A stretch of 64,000 nt of DNA, from NCBI RefSeq assembly GCF_026967475.1, contig NZ_CP114058.1, positions 3,286,001 to 3,350,000 on the forward strand. The letters are read 5' to 3'. Numbering within the stretch: position 1 is the stretch's first letter; each line of letters begins with the position of its first letter. The notes below the pieces were generated by a model. That model saw nothing but the letters and a program-made list of their open reading frames with translations. It was not told the DNA's origin and searched no databases. Positions 27,849 to 39,814 of the stretch are shown one piece after another. A program made the translations under genes and the position numbers. This DNA is from Rouxiella chamberiensis. Its GTDB lineage: Bacteria > Pseudomonadota > Gammaproteobacteria > Enterobacterales > Enterobacteriaceae.

Positions 27849-28431
27849 GCTTTCTCCTAAGAACGCGTAGTGCAACAAAATTACTGTACAGTTCCCGAGT
27901 TTCCACCAGAGGAAGCCCTACCACCGCATAGTAACTGCCGCGAATCTCACGGACGAAACAACCGCCCTTTCCTTGAATTCCGTATGCTCCCGCTTTATCC
28001 ATGGGCTCACCGCTGGAAATATAGTGCTGAATGTCGTCGGAGGACAGGGTTGTGAAGGTGACATCGGTCACAACCAACGACGTCAGATGACAGTCGGCGT
28101 CGGCGAGGGCTATGGCGGTCATCACCTGATGCTGCCGTCCGGAAAGCGCTGCCAGCATGTCGGCAGCCTGCTGAATATCGGCAGGTTTTTCCAGAACGCG
28201 GCCATCCAGTACCACAATAGTGTCTGCACCCAATACGGGCAAGTCCTGCGGCGCAACGGCCACGCCCGCGCGCGCTTTGTCCAGTGCAAGACGCTGGACA
28301 TAATCGGTAGGCGATTCATCGGGTTGGCGTTGTTCGGCCACGTCGGTAGAGAGACGCTCGAAGGGCAATTCCAGCATCGTCAGCAATTCACGACGACGCG
28401 GCGAACCTGAGGCAAGGTAAAGTAGAGTCAT
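27838..28431 (-). CDS. yhdE: Maf-like nucleotide pyrophosphatase YhdE
   Basis: 197 residues. It hydrolyses dTTP, UTP and modified pyrimidine nucleotides. The family start [12 protein letters not shown] and the motifs [11 protein letters not shown] and [16 protein letters not shown] are all present. The start at 28431 drops a seven-residue upstream extension. It sits between mreD and rng as in E. coli. Confidence 0.95.
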   Translation of the reverse strand: MTLLYLASGSPRRRELLTMLELPFERLSTDVAEQRQPDESPTDYVQRLALDKARAGVAVAPQDLPVLGADTIVVLDGRVLEKPADIQQAADMLAALSGRQHQVMTAIALADADCHLTSLVVTDVTFTTLSSDDIQHYISSGEPMDKAGAYGIQGKGGCFVREIRGSYYAVVGLPLVETRELYSNFVALRVLRRKHDG

Positions 28432-28438
28432 AATGGCC

Positions 28439-28927
28439 TTATTGTACGGCAAACTGACGGCGGATTTTACGCATCAGCAGGAACAGCCACGGCCACAGCA
28501 CGCCATCGACCACGCTGCTCCAGAAAATTTGCGGACGAAACGAGATATTGACCACCAGGAATTCGGCCCAGAAGACAATCACGTTCACCGCCATCGACAG
28601 CAGCATGACTATCAATGCCTGCTGCCACAGCGCCATATTGCGGAACAGCTGGAATTTGAAGGCCACCAGATAGGCGGTAATCGCCAGCGCCAGCGCGCGT
28701 ACACCCAGCGTCGACCCCAGAATCAGGTCCATGATAAAGCCAACCAGAAAACCGGTGCCGACGTTCACCCGATGCGGCAACGCCATTACCCAGTAAATCA
28801 GGATAAGCATCAGCCACGAGGGGCGGAACATGTAGATTTGGTCGGGCCACGGCATGACCTGCAGCAACATGGCGACCACAAAGGATAGCCAGATTATCCA
28901 GCGCCCGTGACTGCGATAGCCGTTCAT
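28439..28927 (-). CDS. mreD: Rod-shape determining protein MreD
   Basis: 162 residues with about five to six membrane segments and little else. It is part of the elongasome with MreB and MreC. The ATG overlaps the mreC stop by four bases. Family features are the start [21 protein letters not shown] and the central [13 protein letters not shown]. Confidence 0.95.
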   Translation of the reverse strand: MNGYRSHGRWIIWLSFVVAMLLQVMPWPDQIYMFRPSWLMLILIYWVMALPHRVNVGTGFLVGFIMDLILGSTLGVRALALAITAYLVAFKFQLFRNMALWQQALIVMLLSMAVNVIVFWAEFLVVNISFRPQIFWSSVVDGVLWPWLFLLMRKIRRQFAVQ

Positions 28928-29936
28928 GGTCTGCTACCCGTAGTCGAGGCCGCAGCCGGCGCGGTGGAGCTTGTTACCGTGCCGGTGGCCGGCGCAGGCA
29001 ACGGTGCCGGCGGACCCATTTGATTCGGCGGCGGCAATACCTGCGGCATCATCTGCATCAGACGTTCGTTGGCAATGCGATGCACTTCGTCCGGCGGCAT
29101 AGGGTGATCGCCGTTGCGATCCGCACCCCACAGCAGCAGCAGATAACGCAGGCGCTGCAAACCGGCGGTCGGACGCGCCTGAATCACGGTGTAGGCACGC
29201 TGGTTGTCGACTTTCACGGACGACACCACGGCAACCGGATACCCTTCCGGGAAGCGGCCGCCAAGACCTGACGTCACCAGCACATCGCCCACGCGGATAT
29301 CGGTATTGGCCGGCAGATGCTCAAGCTGGAGATCGTCGGCACAACCGCTACCGGCGGCAATGACGCGGATATCGTTGCGCAGCACCTGAATCGGAATGGC
29401 GTGCGAAGCATCGCAGATAAGCAGAACACGGCTGGTCACGGCCGCGACGGCAATAACCTGCCCCACCACCCCTTTGTCGCTGATGATAGGCTGGCCGACG
29501 TAAACGCCGCTGTTGCTGCCTTTATCAATTACCACCTGATCGCTATAAGGATCGTTGCTGGTCGACAGCACCTGCGCCACCATCTTGTGCTCGTCCTGAC
29601 GCAGCGGTGAACCCAGCAGTTCGCGAAGACGGGCGTTCTCCTGCTTGAACTGGCCGAGCAGCAGCAGATCGCTGTTTTTCAAAAGCAGTTCCTGACGCAG
29701 GGCGCGGTTTTCGAGTTCGAGCTGTTGGCGTGAGGCGAAGGTCTGGGAGACGTTGTCCAGAAACTCTCTTGGCGCATTGGACAAGAAATAGAAAGGGCTG
29801 ACGGCAGTATCCATATAGGTGCGGATCTTGACGAACGTACCTACTTTACTGTCGGCAAAAATCAGGACGATGGCCGTAAGAATAGCCAAAAAAGTCGCAA
29901 CTGCAGAGACGGACCTCTGCTAAAAATAGGCTTCAT
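28924..29936 (-). pseudogene. mreC: Rod-shape determining protein MreC, frameshifted in the N-terminal membrane segment
   Basis: A bitopic scaffold of about 337 residues: cytosolic tail, membrane helix, coiled coil (LELENRALRQELLLKNSDLL) and two periplasmic beta domains, with a Pro/Ala-rich end. The true start is ATG at 29936 (MKPIFSRGPSLQ). An A6 run at plus 29888-29893 must be A7 to continue as RLFLAILTAIVLIFADS. As written the first 17 codons are out of frame with the rest. mreC is required for rod shape and usually for viability, so this strongly suggests a sequence error. Confidence 0.92.
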
Positions 29937-30051
29937 AAAATATGCGAGTTCCTCGGCAACGGGAAATTTCAGCCGATCTGAGCGAAACAATACCCTAACA
30001 GGAATGGTAGCAGGTATAAAAGGGTGCAGACGAACAGGATCGGAAAACGTA

Positions 30052-30074
30052 CCTGAATCCCGTCAGGATTCAGG
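30052..30074 (-). terminator. Strong hairpin between mreB and mreC
   Basis: A perfect nine-base inverted repeat (CCTGAATCC and GGATTCAGG) with a five-base loop, in the 320-base gap between mreB and mreC. On the minus strand it is followed by TACGTTTTCC, a weak T-tract. It could lower mreCD expression relative to mreB by partial termination or protect the mreB mRNA end. Confidence 0.5.
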
Positions 30075-30258
30075 CGTAGCGTCATAATCCGTTCAGACAC
30101 TCAAACTTAGACACTGCTGGCTGAACCCCGTGGGGCAGCCCTCTTCCGCGGCAGGCCAGTCTTCACTCTCCCCGTCGTACAGGAAGGTGCACCAACACGG
30201 TTGCTGCAACTCCCTCTACATGGGCATACACTACTTGTCGGTCACTCGAACAGCGCGA

Positions 30259-31650
<1,392 letters not shown>

Positions 31651-33588
31651 TTAAACCCCGTGGTTGTGTGAATATTTTTTACTGACTGGGTCGATACTCT
31701 GCGGCGTGGCAAAAAAATCGCCCTGACCGCCGTGGATTCCGCTCTCCAGCAGGGCCAGCCACTCATCCATGCTGCGCACACCCGAGGCATAAACCTTGGC
31801 ATTGGTGCCTTTGCATGCGCTTACCAGACTCTGCACAAACAGCTGATTTTCAACCCGCTTGTCGATATCGCGTACCAGACCGGGGTGAAGTTTTACCCGT
31901 TCTATCTGGAACGATTTCAGATAAGAGGTACTGACCACCGTCAATCCGGCCTGCGAAACGGCCAGCCGACATCCTAGTCCCTGCAGTAATCGCAGCGCAG
32001 GACGCAGACGGTCGGTATGTTGACAGAGATCCGCCTCTGCAAGTTCAATAAGAATTCGATTTCTCTGCGTTTTTTCGCATTGCAGGAGCACATCTCTTAA
32101 CCAGCGGACAAACGAGCGCTGCAATAATGAATCAACGGTCAGGTGGAATGCCAGCATCTCGTCCGGCCAATGGGCCAGTAACGGAATAATCTGACTAATC
32201 ATACGTCTATCAAAGCTTTGCGACATGCCGAATTGCGTCACAAGCGGGATAAACTCGGCCGCCAGCAGCTCCCGGGTGCCATCGAAGATGCGGCGCTGCA
32301 CTTCGCGGTGATCCAGCACGCCGCTCCTGTTCATCGCCGGTTTTTGATAAAGCCTTGGGCCGCCGCGCGCCAGCGTGTCTTCCAGCAGAGTTCGCCAGCG
32401 CACGCTGCCACGGCCTTTTTCGGGCACGCTGCTGTCATAGACCGACCAGCTGTTGCTGCCCTGGAAAGCCGAATGCCGCGTGGCCTGCTCGGCATAATCC
32501 ATCACCTCTTCCACCGTCTGCCCGTAACGGTAGGAACTTATGCCGATATACAGCAAGGCATCGCGATCGATTATCGAGGTAGTCGGCAGCACGCCCACCG
32601 CGTTCACCAGCTGAGCCGCCATGACTTCGGCCTCTTTGAGCGTGCTGTGCGGCAGCAGAACGGCAAAATCGCTGTGGTAATAGCGCGCCAGCAGCGCCGA
32701 CGGATAGCGCATCACGAAGGTCGACAGCAGGTTCACGATGGACGACATCAGCTCTTTGACCGGCACCTGCCCGTGAGTATCGCGCAGGGTGTCGAAATCC
32801 GGCAGACGAATCAGCATCAGAATGCCGTACGCGCCCTCCTCTTCCAGCTCGGTCGTGAGCTGGTTGTCAAAGAACAGACGGTTGCTGAGGCCGGTCTTGG
32901 CATCCTGCTGGGCAAAGGCGCGAATCAAGGTGTCCACGCGGCTGCGCTGCTCGCGGGCCTCGCCGAGATCCACCAGCAGCTTGTCGATGGCGGCGCTGGC
33001 GTGCTGCGGCCACTCGCTGACATCGCCGAGCGGCAGATTGTCGCGCTCACCGCGCAGGATCCGCTGCGCCCGCTCCTCCAGCTTTTCAAAACCGAGTGTC
33101 TGCAATCGCAGCCAGCGGAAACTCACCAGGGTGGCAATAAGGATAAGAACAATGGCGAGGCTGATGTACAGCGTGGTGCGCAGTGAGCGGGCATAATTGC
33201 TGACGGGGTCGAGGTACACCACCTTCAGCTTGAGATCGGGATGCTGTAGCAGAGGAAGATATTGGGTGATAAAGTCGGGGAAATGGCTATCCCAGGCGCT
33301 GCCGGTATTGTGCTGATTATCGTGGCTATAAAGCGGGCCGTGATGGGCAATCACCTCAACGCTGCTGATATCGAGCTGATTCATCACCAGCGGCATCCAG
33401 TTTTTCAGGGATGACGGCGGGCTGGCCAGCAGGCTTTGATCGACCGAGGTCGAAAGCGCGCGCAAATGCTGTTCGGCGTTCTGTTTATTGAGAAACACAA
33501 AGCTGAACGTGACACCCACCAGCATCAAAAAGATGGTGAGCGCGACCAGCATTGAGATCATCGCATATAATCTGGTAGTAAATCGCAT
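31651..33588 (-). CDS. csrD: RNase E specificity factor CsrD
   Basis: 645 residues (E. coli 646). Two N-terminal membrane helices flank a periplasmic domain, then come a degenerate GGDEF domain (YYHSDFAVLLPH replaces the active site) and a degenerate EAL domain. CsrD makes the small RNAs CsrB and CsrC sensitive to RNase E and so raises CsrA activity. The degenerate motifs mean it should not make or break c-di-GMP. It lies next to mreB as in E. coli. Confidence 0.95.
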   Translation of the reverse strand: MRFTTRLYAMISMLVALTIFLMLVGVTFSFVFLNKQNAEQHLRALSTSVDQSLLASPPSSLKNWMPLVMNQLDISSVEVIAHHGPLYSHDNQHNTGSAWDSHFPDFITQYLPLLQHPDLKLKVVYLDPVSNYARSLRTTLYISLAIVLILIATLVSFRWLRLQTLGFEKLEERAQRILRGERDNLPLGDVSEWPQHASAAIDKLLVDLGEAREQRSRVDTLIRAFAQQDAKTGLSNRLFFDNQLTTELEEEGAYGILMLIRLPDFDTLRDTHGQVPVKELMSSIVNLLSTFVMRYPSALLARYYHSDFAVLLPHSTLKEAEVMAAQLVNAVGVLPTTSIIDRDALLYIGISSYRYGQTVEEVMDYAEQATRHSAFQGSNSWSVYDSSVPEKGRGSVRWRTLLEDTLARGGPRLYQKPAMNRSGVLDHREVQRRIFDGTRELLAAEFIPLVTQFGMSQSFDRRMISQIIPLLAHWPDEMLAFHLTVDSLLQRSFVRWLRDVLLQCEKTQRNRILIELAEADLCQHTDRLRPALRLLQGLGCRLAVSQAGLTVVSTSYLKSFQIERVKLHPGLVRDIDKRVENQLFVQSLVSACKGTNAKVYASGVRSMDEWLALLESGIHGGQGDFFATPQSIDPVSKKYSHNHGV

Positions 33589-33883
33589 CCCTGTGCCTTA
33601 CTCAGTTTATTCGAATTGTAGGTAGCCTATATGCTTTTTAGCATAGCAACACGCGGTTTCATAAATTCAGAATAGTTATGTATTAGCGCCACCGATGTTT
33701 TACCCCACTGAATTCCCTATAAATTTGGGTTAAGTCTTTCGCGCCTCGCTCGCCGAAGTTTGATAATACGGATATTCTCTTCTTGTCGAACGGCGCACAG
33801 TGATAAATGCTTAATGATAAGAATAATTCAACCATAACTCACCCGATGCCGTTCTAGACGAAGGCTCATTCCCGGAGCATGTC

Positions 33884-34885
33884 ATGAGTAAGAGAAGAGA
33901 ATTGACCGAGGCGGATGTCACGCCGGAAAGTATTTTCCACGATCGTCGTAAAGTCTTGCAGGCGCTGGGTTTGGGCGCCGCATCCCTGGCAATACCTGCA
34001 ACCTCGCAGGCCGATGTATTGTCGTGGTTCAAGGGCAACGATCGTCCAAAGGCACCGGCGGGCAAACCGCTCGACTTCACCAAACCGGCCATGTATCAAA
34101 ACGATTTGCCCTTAACCCCTGAAGACAAGGTGACGGGTTACAACAACTTTTATGAATTCGGGCTGGATAAGGCCGATCCTGCGGCCAACGCCGGTCAATT
34201 GCCCACTTCGCCCTGGAAAATCACCATCGACGGCGAAGTCGGCAAGCCGATGACACTGGACATGGACGACATCCTCAAGCGCTTTCCGCTGGAACAACGC
34301 ATTTACCGTATGCGCTGCGTCGAGGCCTGGTCAATGGTCGTGCCGTGGATTGGTTTCCCGCTGAGTGCGCTGCTAAAAGCGGTCGAGCCGACCAGCGATG
34401 CCCGTTACGTGGCTTTCACCACGCTTTACGACCCGGAACACATGCCCGGACAGAAAGACCGCTTTATCGGCGGCGGACTGAATTATCCCTATGTCGAAGG
34501 CCTGCGGCTCGACGAGGCGATGAACCCGCTCACGCTGCTTTCGGTGGGCGTGTACGGCAAGAGCATGCCGCCGCAGAACGGCGCGCCAATCCGCCTGACC
34601 GTGCCGTGGAAATACGGCTTCAAGGGCATCAAGTCCATCGTGCACATCAAACTGGTCAAAGATCAGCCGCCAACGACCTGGAACCAGATTGCCTCCGATG
34701 AATACGGTTTCTATGCCAACGTGAACCCGCAGGTGAATCACCCGCGCTGGTCGCAGGCGACGGAGCGTTTTATCGGCTCCGGCGGCATTCTCGACGTGAA
34801 GCGCCAGCCAACATTGCTGTTTAATGGCTATGAAAAGGAAGTGGCGCATCTTTACCGTGGACTGGATCTGCGGGAGAACTATTGA
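33884..34885 (+). CDS. msrP: Protein-methionine-sulfoxide reductase catalytic subunit MsrP
   Basis: 333 residues. It is a periplasmic molybdoenzyme that repairs oxidised methionines in envelope proteins. A Tat signal with [15 protein letters not shown] is at about residues 24-38, and the cysteine that binds molybdopterin lies in [15 protein letters not shown]. The msrQ ATG overlaps the stop codon by one base (TGATG). AAGGCTC and GGAG-like bases lie upstream of the ATG. Confidence 0.96.
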   Translation: MSKRRELTEADVTPESIFHDRRKVLQALGLGAASLAIPATSQADVLSWFKGNDRPKAPAGKPLDFTKPAMYQNDLPLTPEDKVTGYNNFYEFGLDKADPAANAGQLPTSPWKITIDGEVGKPMTLDMDDILKRFPLEQRIYRMRCVEAWSMVVPWIGFPLSALLKAVEPTSDARYVAFTTLYDPEHMPGQKDRFIGGGLNYPYVEGLRLDEAMNPLTLLSVGVYGKSMPPQNGAPIRLTVPWKYGFKGIKSIVHIKLVKDQPPTTWNQIASDEYGFYANVNPQVNHPRWSQATERFIGSGGILDVKRQPTLLFNGYEKEVAHLYRGLDLRENY

Positions 34886-35493
34886 TGAAGATACCGCGTC
34901 TGTCGCTGAAACAGATAAAATGGCTCAAGGTGCTTATCCATCTTGCGGCCTTCCTGCCGTTTCTGTGGATAATCCTGTCTATCAATCAAGGAGGGTTCAG
35001 TGCCGATCCGGCCAAGGATATCCAGCATTTTACCGGCAGAATGACGTTAAAACTGCTGTTGGCGACCCTGCTGGTGACGCCGGTGATTCGCTACGGCAAG
35101 CAGCCGCTGCTCATTCGCGTACGCCGTCTGATTGGATTATGGTGCTTTGCATGGGCGACGCTGCATCTGCTGAGTTATTCCTTCCTCGAACTCGGCATCA
35201 GCAATCTCGGCCTGCTGGGCAGCGAGCTGATTTCCCGTCCGTATCTGACGCTCGGTATCATCAGCTGGATAATCCTTCTCGTGCTGGCCTCGACCTCGCC
35301 GATGTGGGCGCAACGCAAACTCGGAAGAAAATGGCAGCTAATTCATAACGGTATCTATCTGGTCGCCATTCTCGCGCCCATTCACTATTTATGGTCGGTC
35401 AAGACCTTTTCGCCACAACCCTTCATCTATGCGCTAATTGCAGCGATCTTGCTGGGACTTCGCTACAAGAAGTTTCGTCAGTGGTTTCGCTGA
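34885..35493 (+). CDS. msrQ: Haem-binding membrane subunit MsrQ
   Basis: 202 residues and six membrane helices. It passes electrons from the quinone pool to MsrP. Conserved features are [35 protein letters not shown], the histidine in WATLHLLSY and the C-terminal [12 protein letters not shown]. The ATG at 34885 shares one base with the msrP stop, so translation is coupled. Confidence 0.95.
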   Translation: MKIPRLSLKQIKWLKVLIHLAAFLPFLWIILSINQGGFSADPAKDIQHFTGRMTLKLLLATLLVTPVIRYGKQPLLIRVRRLIGLWCFAWATLHLLSYSFLELGISNLGLLGSELISRPYLTLGIISWIILLVLASTSPMWAQRKLGRKWQLIHNGIYLVAILAPIHYLWSVKTFSPQPFIYALIAAILLGLRYKKFRQWFR

Positions 35494-35537
35494 GCCCAGA
35501 GCACACGCCGTTTTCCTAAAATTACGTCCCCTCATGT

Positions 35538-35565
35538 AACCCCCAGTTTCACACTGGGGGTTGAT
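35538..35565 (+). terminator. Hairpin after msrPQ
   Basis: AACCCCCAGT (35538-35547) pairs perfectly with ACTGGGGGTT (35553-35562). The following TGATTATCTT is only partly T-rich. Confidence 0.65.
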
Positions 35566-35732
35566 TATCTTCGCTGATAAGGCCAGTATTTAGCGGCGAA
35601 TTGCCACGATATGGTTATTATGCAGCCCATCCTAAGAAAAGTCTGGGTTGATTTGTCACGAAAAGGGTGACAAATTGGAATCATCAAGGTATTTTCTTCG
35701 ACCTCGTTCCAATCGCAGGAGATAGGCTCACA

Positions 35733-36185
35733 ATGGCGCATAAGTTTGACATTTTGCTACTCAACGGTCCCAACCTGAATTTACTGGGAACGCGTGAGCC
35801 GGAAACCTACGGAAGTACCACGCTAAACGATATTGTTAAAGGTTTGGAAGAGCAGGCCGCCGCAGCCGACGTTGCGCTGAGCCATCTGCAGTCCAACGCA
35901 GAGCACCTCCTGATTGACAAGATTCATCAGGCACGGGGAAACACCGATTTTATTCTGATCAATCCCGCAGCCTTTACCCATACCAGCGTGGCGCTTCGCG
36001 ATGCATTGCTGGCCGTGCAGATCCCGTTTATCGAGATCCACCTGTCCAACGTTCATGCCCGCGAAGCATTCAGACACCATTCATATCTTTCCGATATCGC
36101 GGTGGGCGTTATCTGTGGCCTCGGCGCAGATGGCTACCATTTTGCTTTACAGGCAGCGGTTAACCGCTTGTCAAAATCCAATTAA
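35733..36185 (+). CDS. aroQ: Type II 3-dehydroquinate dehydratase
   Basis: 150 residues. It dehydrates 3-dehydroquinate in the shikimate pathway. Visible are [16 protein letters not shown], the catalytic tyrosine in [31 protein letters not shown] and the histidine-containing [14 protein letters not shown]. The start [12 protein letters not shown] is the family start, preceded by AGGAGA. It lies 30 bases upstream of accB, so partial co-transcription is likely. Confidence 0.97.
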   Translation: MAHKFDILLLNGPNLNLLGTREPETYGSTTLNDIVKGLEEQAAAADVALSHLQSNAEHLLIDKIHQARGNTDFILINPAAFTHTSVALRDALLAVQIPFIEIHLSNVHAREAFRHHSYLSDIAVGVICGLGADGYHFALQAAVNRLSKSN

Positions 36186-36215
36186 TTACTTCGCATAAGA
36201 GTACGGAATCAACTC

Positions 36216-36677
36216 ATGGATATTCGTAAAATCAAAAAACTGATCGAACTGGTTGAAGAGTCAGGCATTTCCGAGCTGGAAATTTCTGAAGGTGAAGAAT
36301 CAGTACGTATCAGCCGCGCAGCACCGCAACAAGCTTACCCAATGATGCAACAGGCTTACGCCATGCCGGCACCACAACAGCCACTGGCTGCTGCAGTTGC
36401 TCCTGCGGCACCGGCTGAAGCGGCTGCACCTGCTGCCATCAGTGGTCACATCGTTCGCTCGCCAATGGTAGGGACCTTCTACCGCACGCCAAGCCCGGAT
36501 GCGAAAGCATTCGTTGAAGTCGGTCAAAAGGTTAACGCAGGTGACACCCTGTGCATCGTTGAAGCAATGAAAATGATGAACCAGATCGAAGCTGACAAAT
36601 CTGGCGTGGTTAAAGCCATTCTGGTAGAAAGCGGCCAACCGGTTGAGTTCGACGAGCCGCTGGTCGTCATCGAATAA
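36216..36677 (+). CDS. accB: Biotin carboxyl carrier protein of acetyl-CoA carboxylase
   Basis: 153 residues: an N-terminal helix, an Ala/Pro-rich linker (about 45-75) and the biotinyl domain with the biotinylated lysine in [13 protein letters not shown] (about residue 119). It is the first gene of the accBC operon, which supplies malonyl-CoA for fatty acid synthesis. AccB of E. coli represses its own operon. Confidence 0.98.
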   Translation: MDIRKIKKLIELVEESGISELEISEGEESVRISRAAPQQAYPMMQQAYAMPAPQQPLAAAVAPAAPAEAAAPAAISGHIVRSPMVGTFYRTPSPDAKAFVEVGQKVNAGDTLCIVEAMKMMNQIEADKSGVVKAILVESGQPVEFDEPLVVIE

Positions 36678-36688
36678 CGAGGCGTACC

Positions 36689-38032
36689 ATGGATAAAATT
36701 GTAATCGCTAACCGCGGCGAGATTGCCCTGCGCATTTTGCGTGCCTGTAAAGAACTGGGCATCAAAACCGTCGCCGTGCACTCGACCGCTGATCGCGACC
36801 TGAAACACGTGCTGCTGGCAGACGAAACCGTCTGTATCGGTCCTGCACCTTCAGTCAAAAGCTACCTGAACATCCCGGCAATCATCTCTGCTGCCGAAAT
36901 CACCGGCGCAGTGGCGATTCACCCGGGCTACGGCTTCCTGTCCGAGAATGCCGATTTCGCCGAGCAGGTCGAGCGTTCCGGCTTTATCTTCATCGGTCCG
37001 CGTGCCGAAACCATTCGCCTGATGGGTGACAAGGTTTCTGCCATCAACGCGATGAAGAAAGCCGGCGTACCTTGCGTGCCTGGCTCCGACGGTCCTTTGA
37101 CCGATGATATGGACAAGAACCGTGCTTTCGGCAAGCGCATCGGTTATCCGGTCATCATCAAGGCATCCGGCGGCGGCGGCGGTCGCGGTATGCGCGTTGT
37201 TCGCGCAGAGAAAGATCTGGAAGAATCCATCAACATGACGCGTGCTGAAGCCAAAGCGGCTTTCAACAACGACATGGTCTACATGGAAAAATACCTGGAA
37301 AACCCACGCCATATCGAAATTCAGGTATTGGCCGACGGTCAGGGTAACGCCATCTATCTAGCCGAACGTGACTGCTCCATGCAGCGCCGCCACCAGAAAG
37401 TCGTCGAAGAAGCGCCAGCACCGGGCATCACTGCCGAAATGCGTCGCTACATCGGCGAGCGTTGTTCCAAAGCCTGTGTAGACATCGGCTACCGTGGCGC
37501 GGGTACCTTCGAGTTCCTGTATGAAAACGGCGAGTTCTATTTCATCGAAATGAACACCCGTATTCAGGTTGAGCATCCGGTTACCGAGATGATCACAGGC
37601 GTTGACTTGATCAAAGAGCAGCTGCGCATCGCCGCAGGTCAGCCTTTGTCCATCAAGCAGGACGAAGTCCGTATTCAGGGCCACGCAGTTGAGTGTCGTA
37701 TCAACGCCGAAGACCCGAATACCTTCCTGCCAAGCCCCGGCAAAATCACCCGCTTCCATGCACCAGGTGGTTTTGGCGTTCGCTGGGAATCTCATATCTA
37801 CGCGGGTTACACTGTGCCTCCGTACTATGATTCCATGATAGGCAAACTCATCACCTACGGTGAAAACCGTGACGTGGCGATTTCGCGCATGAAAAATGCT
37901 CTGGCTGAACTTATCATCGATGGCATTAAAACCAACGTCGATTTGCAGCTGCGCATCATGAACGACGAGAACTTCCAGAACGGTGGAACCAACATCCACT
38001 ATCTCGAGAAGAAACTCGGCTTGCAGGACTAA
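36689..38032 (+). CDS. accC: Acetyl-CoA carboxylase biotin carboxylase subunit
   Basis: 447 residues of the ATP-grasp superfamily. Typical sequences are [34 protein letters not shown] (ATP-binding glycine loop) and [18 protein letters not shown] (catalytic residues). It starts 11 bases after accB. A strong terminator follows. Confidence 0.98.
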   Translation: MDKIVIANRGEIALRILRACKELGIKTVAVHSTADRDLKHVLLADETVCIGPAPSVKSYLNIPAIISAAEITGAVAIHPGYGFLSENADFAEQVERSGFIFIGPRAETIRLMGDKVSAINAMKKAGVPCVPGSDGPLTDDMDKNRAFGKRIGYPVIIKASGGGGGRGMRVVRAEKDLEESINMTRAEAKAAFNNDMVYMEKYLENPRHIEIQVLADGQGNAIYLAERDCSMQRRHQKVVEEAPAPGITAEMRRYIGERCSKACVDIGYRGAGTFEFLYENGEFYFIEMNTRIQVEHPVTEMITGVDLIKEQLRIAAGQPLSIKQDEVRIQGHAVECRINAEDPNTFLPSPGKITRFHAPGGFGVRWESHIYAGYTVPPYYDSMIGKLITYGENRDVAISRMKNALAELIIDGIKTNVDLQLRIMNDENFQNGGTNIHYLEKKLGLQD

Positions 38033-38058
38033 GAGTCCCTGCAGCAAACAAGACCCCA

Positions 38059-38084
38059 AGGGCCGGATATTCCGGCCTTTTTTT
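38059..38084 (+). terminator. Terminator of accBC
   Basis: GGCCGGA (38061-38067) pairs with TCCGGCC (38071-38077) and is followed by seven T. Confidence 0.92.
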
Positions 38085-38099
38085 CGTTTAGAGGTAAAA

Positions 38100-38342
38100 G
38101 TGGACAAACGCTTTTTACAAGCCAACCGCGAGGCACGCTGGGCTTTCGGCCTGACCATTGCCTACCTTCTGGCCTGGTCGCTGGCCGCCTATCTGCCAAA
38201 CGATGCGCAGGGCATTACCGGCCTTCCCCACTGGTTTGAAATGTCATGCCTGCTGGTTCCGCTTGTCTTTGTCTTGCTGAGCTGGGTGATGGTGCGCGTG
38301 ATTTATCGCGATATCCCGCTGGAGGATAATCATGCAGACTGA
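38100..38342 (+). CDS. yhdT: YhdT family small membrane protein
   Basis: 80 residues with two membrane segments (LTIAYLLAWSLAAYL and MSCLLVPLVFVLLSWVMVRVI). The GTG start at 38100 follows AGAGGT and gives the family N-terminus VDKRFLQANREARWAFGL. It overlaps panF by 11 bases, as in other enterobacteria, and is assumed to be an accessory protein of PanF. Confidence 0.92.
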   Translation: MDKRFLQANREARWAFGLTIAYLLAWSLAAYLPNDAQGITGLPHWFEMSCLLVPLVFVLLSWVMVRVIYRDIPLEDNHAD

Positions 38343-39777
38343 AGTTCTCCTGCCGCTGCTGGCCTATCTGCTGCTGGTATTCGGCCTCTCGGTCTTTGCC
38401 TACACCCGTCGTCAGCAGGGGAGTTTTCTGACCGAATATTTTCTGGGTAATCGTTCGATGGGCGGCTTCGTGCTGGCCATGACGCTGACGGCGACCTACA
38501 TCAGCGCGAGTTCCTTTATCGGCGGACCGGGCGCGGCCTACAAATATGGACTCGGCTGGGTTTTGCTGGCGATGATCCAGCTGCCCGCCGTGTGGCTCTC
38601 GCTCGGCGTACTTGGCAAGAAGTTCGCGATTCTGGCTCGCCGCTACAATGCCGTCACGCTCAATGACATGCTGTATGCGCGCTACAAGAGCCGCCTGCTG
38701 GTCTGGCTGGCGAGCCTGAGTCTGCTGGTCGCCTTTCTGGGCGCGATGACCGTGCAGTTTATCGGCGGTGCACGGCTGCTCGAAACGGCGGCGGGCATTC
38801 CCTACGACACGGGGCTGCTGATTTTTGGCATCAGTATCGCGCTCTACACGTCGTTTGGCGGTTTTCGAGCCAGCGTGCTGAACGATGCCATGCAGGGGCT
38901 GGTGATGCTGCTGGGCACCGTGCTGCTGCTGGTTGCGGTTATCCACGCCGCAGGCGGACTGCACAGCGCCGTAGACAAGCTTCAGCAGATCGATCCCCGG
39001 CTGGTGTCGGTTCAGGGCGCTGACAACGTGCTGTCGCTGCCGTTCATGGCCTCGTTCTGGATTCTGGTGTGTTTCGGCGTGATTGGCCTGCCGCATACCG
39101 CCGTGCGCTGCATCTCCTATCGCGACAGCAAGGCGGTGCATCGCGGCATCGTGCTGGGTACGCTGGTGGTTGCCGTGCTGATGTTCGGCATGCATCTTGC
39201 GGGCGCACTGGGTCGCGCGATTCTGCCGGACCTCAAGATCCCCGATCAGGTTATCCCGACGCTGATGATTGCCGTTCTGCCGCCGTGGGCCGCCGGTATC
39301 TTTCTCGCCGCGCCGATGGCGGCGATAATGTCGACCATCAACGCGCAGCTGTTGCAGTCTTCGGCTACTATCGTCAAAGATCTGTATCTCGGCGTGCGTC
39401 CAGCCCAACTGCGCAACGAGCGCCTGCTTAAACGCTTTTCAAGTCTGGCAACGCTGATATTGGGGCTGCTGGTGGTACTCGCCGCATGGCGACCGCCGGA
39501 GATGATTATCTGGCTCAACCTGCTGGCCTTCGGCGGCCTTGAGGCGGTGTTCCTGTGGCCGCTGGTGCTTGGGCTTTACTGGGAACGGGCAAACGCCGCC
39601 GGTGCATTGTCGTCAATGATCGTGGGCGCGGTTTGTTATACCCTGTTAGCCACTATTGACCTGCACATAGCCGGTTTACACCCTATTGTTCCGTCACTGC
39701 TGCTCTCCCTGCTGGCCTTTTATCTCGGCAACAGGTTCGGAGATTACCGCCGTGCAAACGCGCTGCCCTCTGCATAA
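38332..39777 (+). CDS. panF: Sodium/pantothenate symporter
   Basis: 481 residues with about 12-13 membrane segments, of the solute:sodium symporter family. Typical parts are TEYFLGNRSMGGFVLAMTL and ATYISASSFIGGPGAAYKYG near the N-terminus, and FLAAPMAAIMSTINAQLLQ with SATIVKDLY later. It imports pantothenate, the coenzyme A precursor. The order yhdT-panF-prmA is conserved. Confidence 0.97.
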   Translation: MQTEVLLPLLAYLLLVFGLSVFAYTRRQQGSFLTEYFLGNRSMGGFVLAMTLTATYISASSFIGGPGAAYKYGLGWVLLAMIQLPAVWLSLGVLGKKFAILARRYNAVTLNDMLYARYKSRLLVWLASLSLLVAFLGAMTVQFIGGARLLETAAGIPYDTGLLIFGISIALYTSFGGFRASVLNDAMQGLVMLLGTVLLLVAVIHAAGGLHSAVDKLQQIDPRLVSVQGADNVLSLPFMASFWILVCFGVIGLPHTAVRCISYRDSKAVHRGIVLGTLVVAVLMFGMHLAGALGRAILPDLKIPDQVIPTLMIAVLPPWAAGIFLAAPMAAIMSTINAQLLQSSATIVKDLYLGVRPAQLRNERLLKRFSSLATLILGLLVVLAAWRPPEMIIWLNLLAFGGLEAVFLWPLVLGLYWERANAAGALSSMIVGAVCYTLLATIDLHIAGLHPIVPSLLLSLLAFYLGNRFGDYRRANALPSA

Positions 39778-39814
39778 GATGGCAGCCAAAACATATTGTT
39801 AGAAGAGAATGGCT

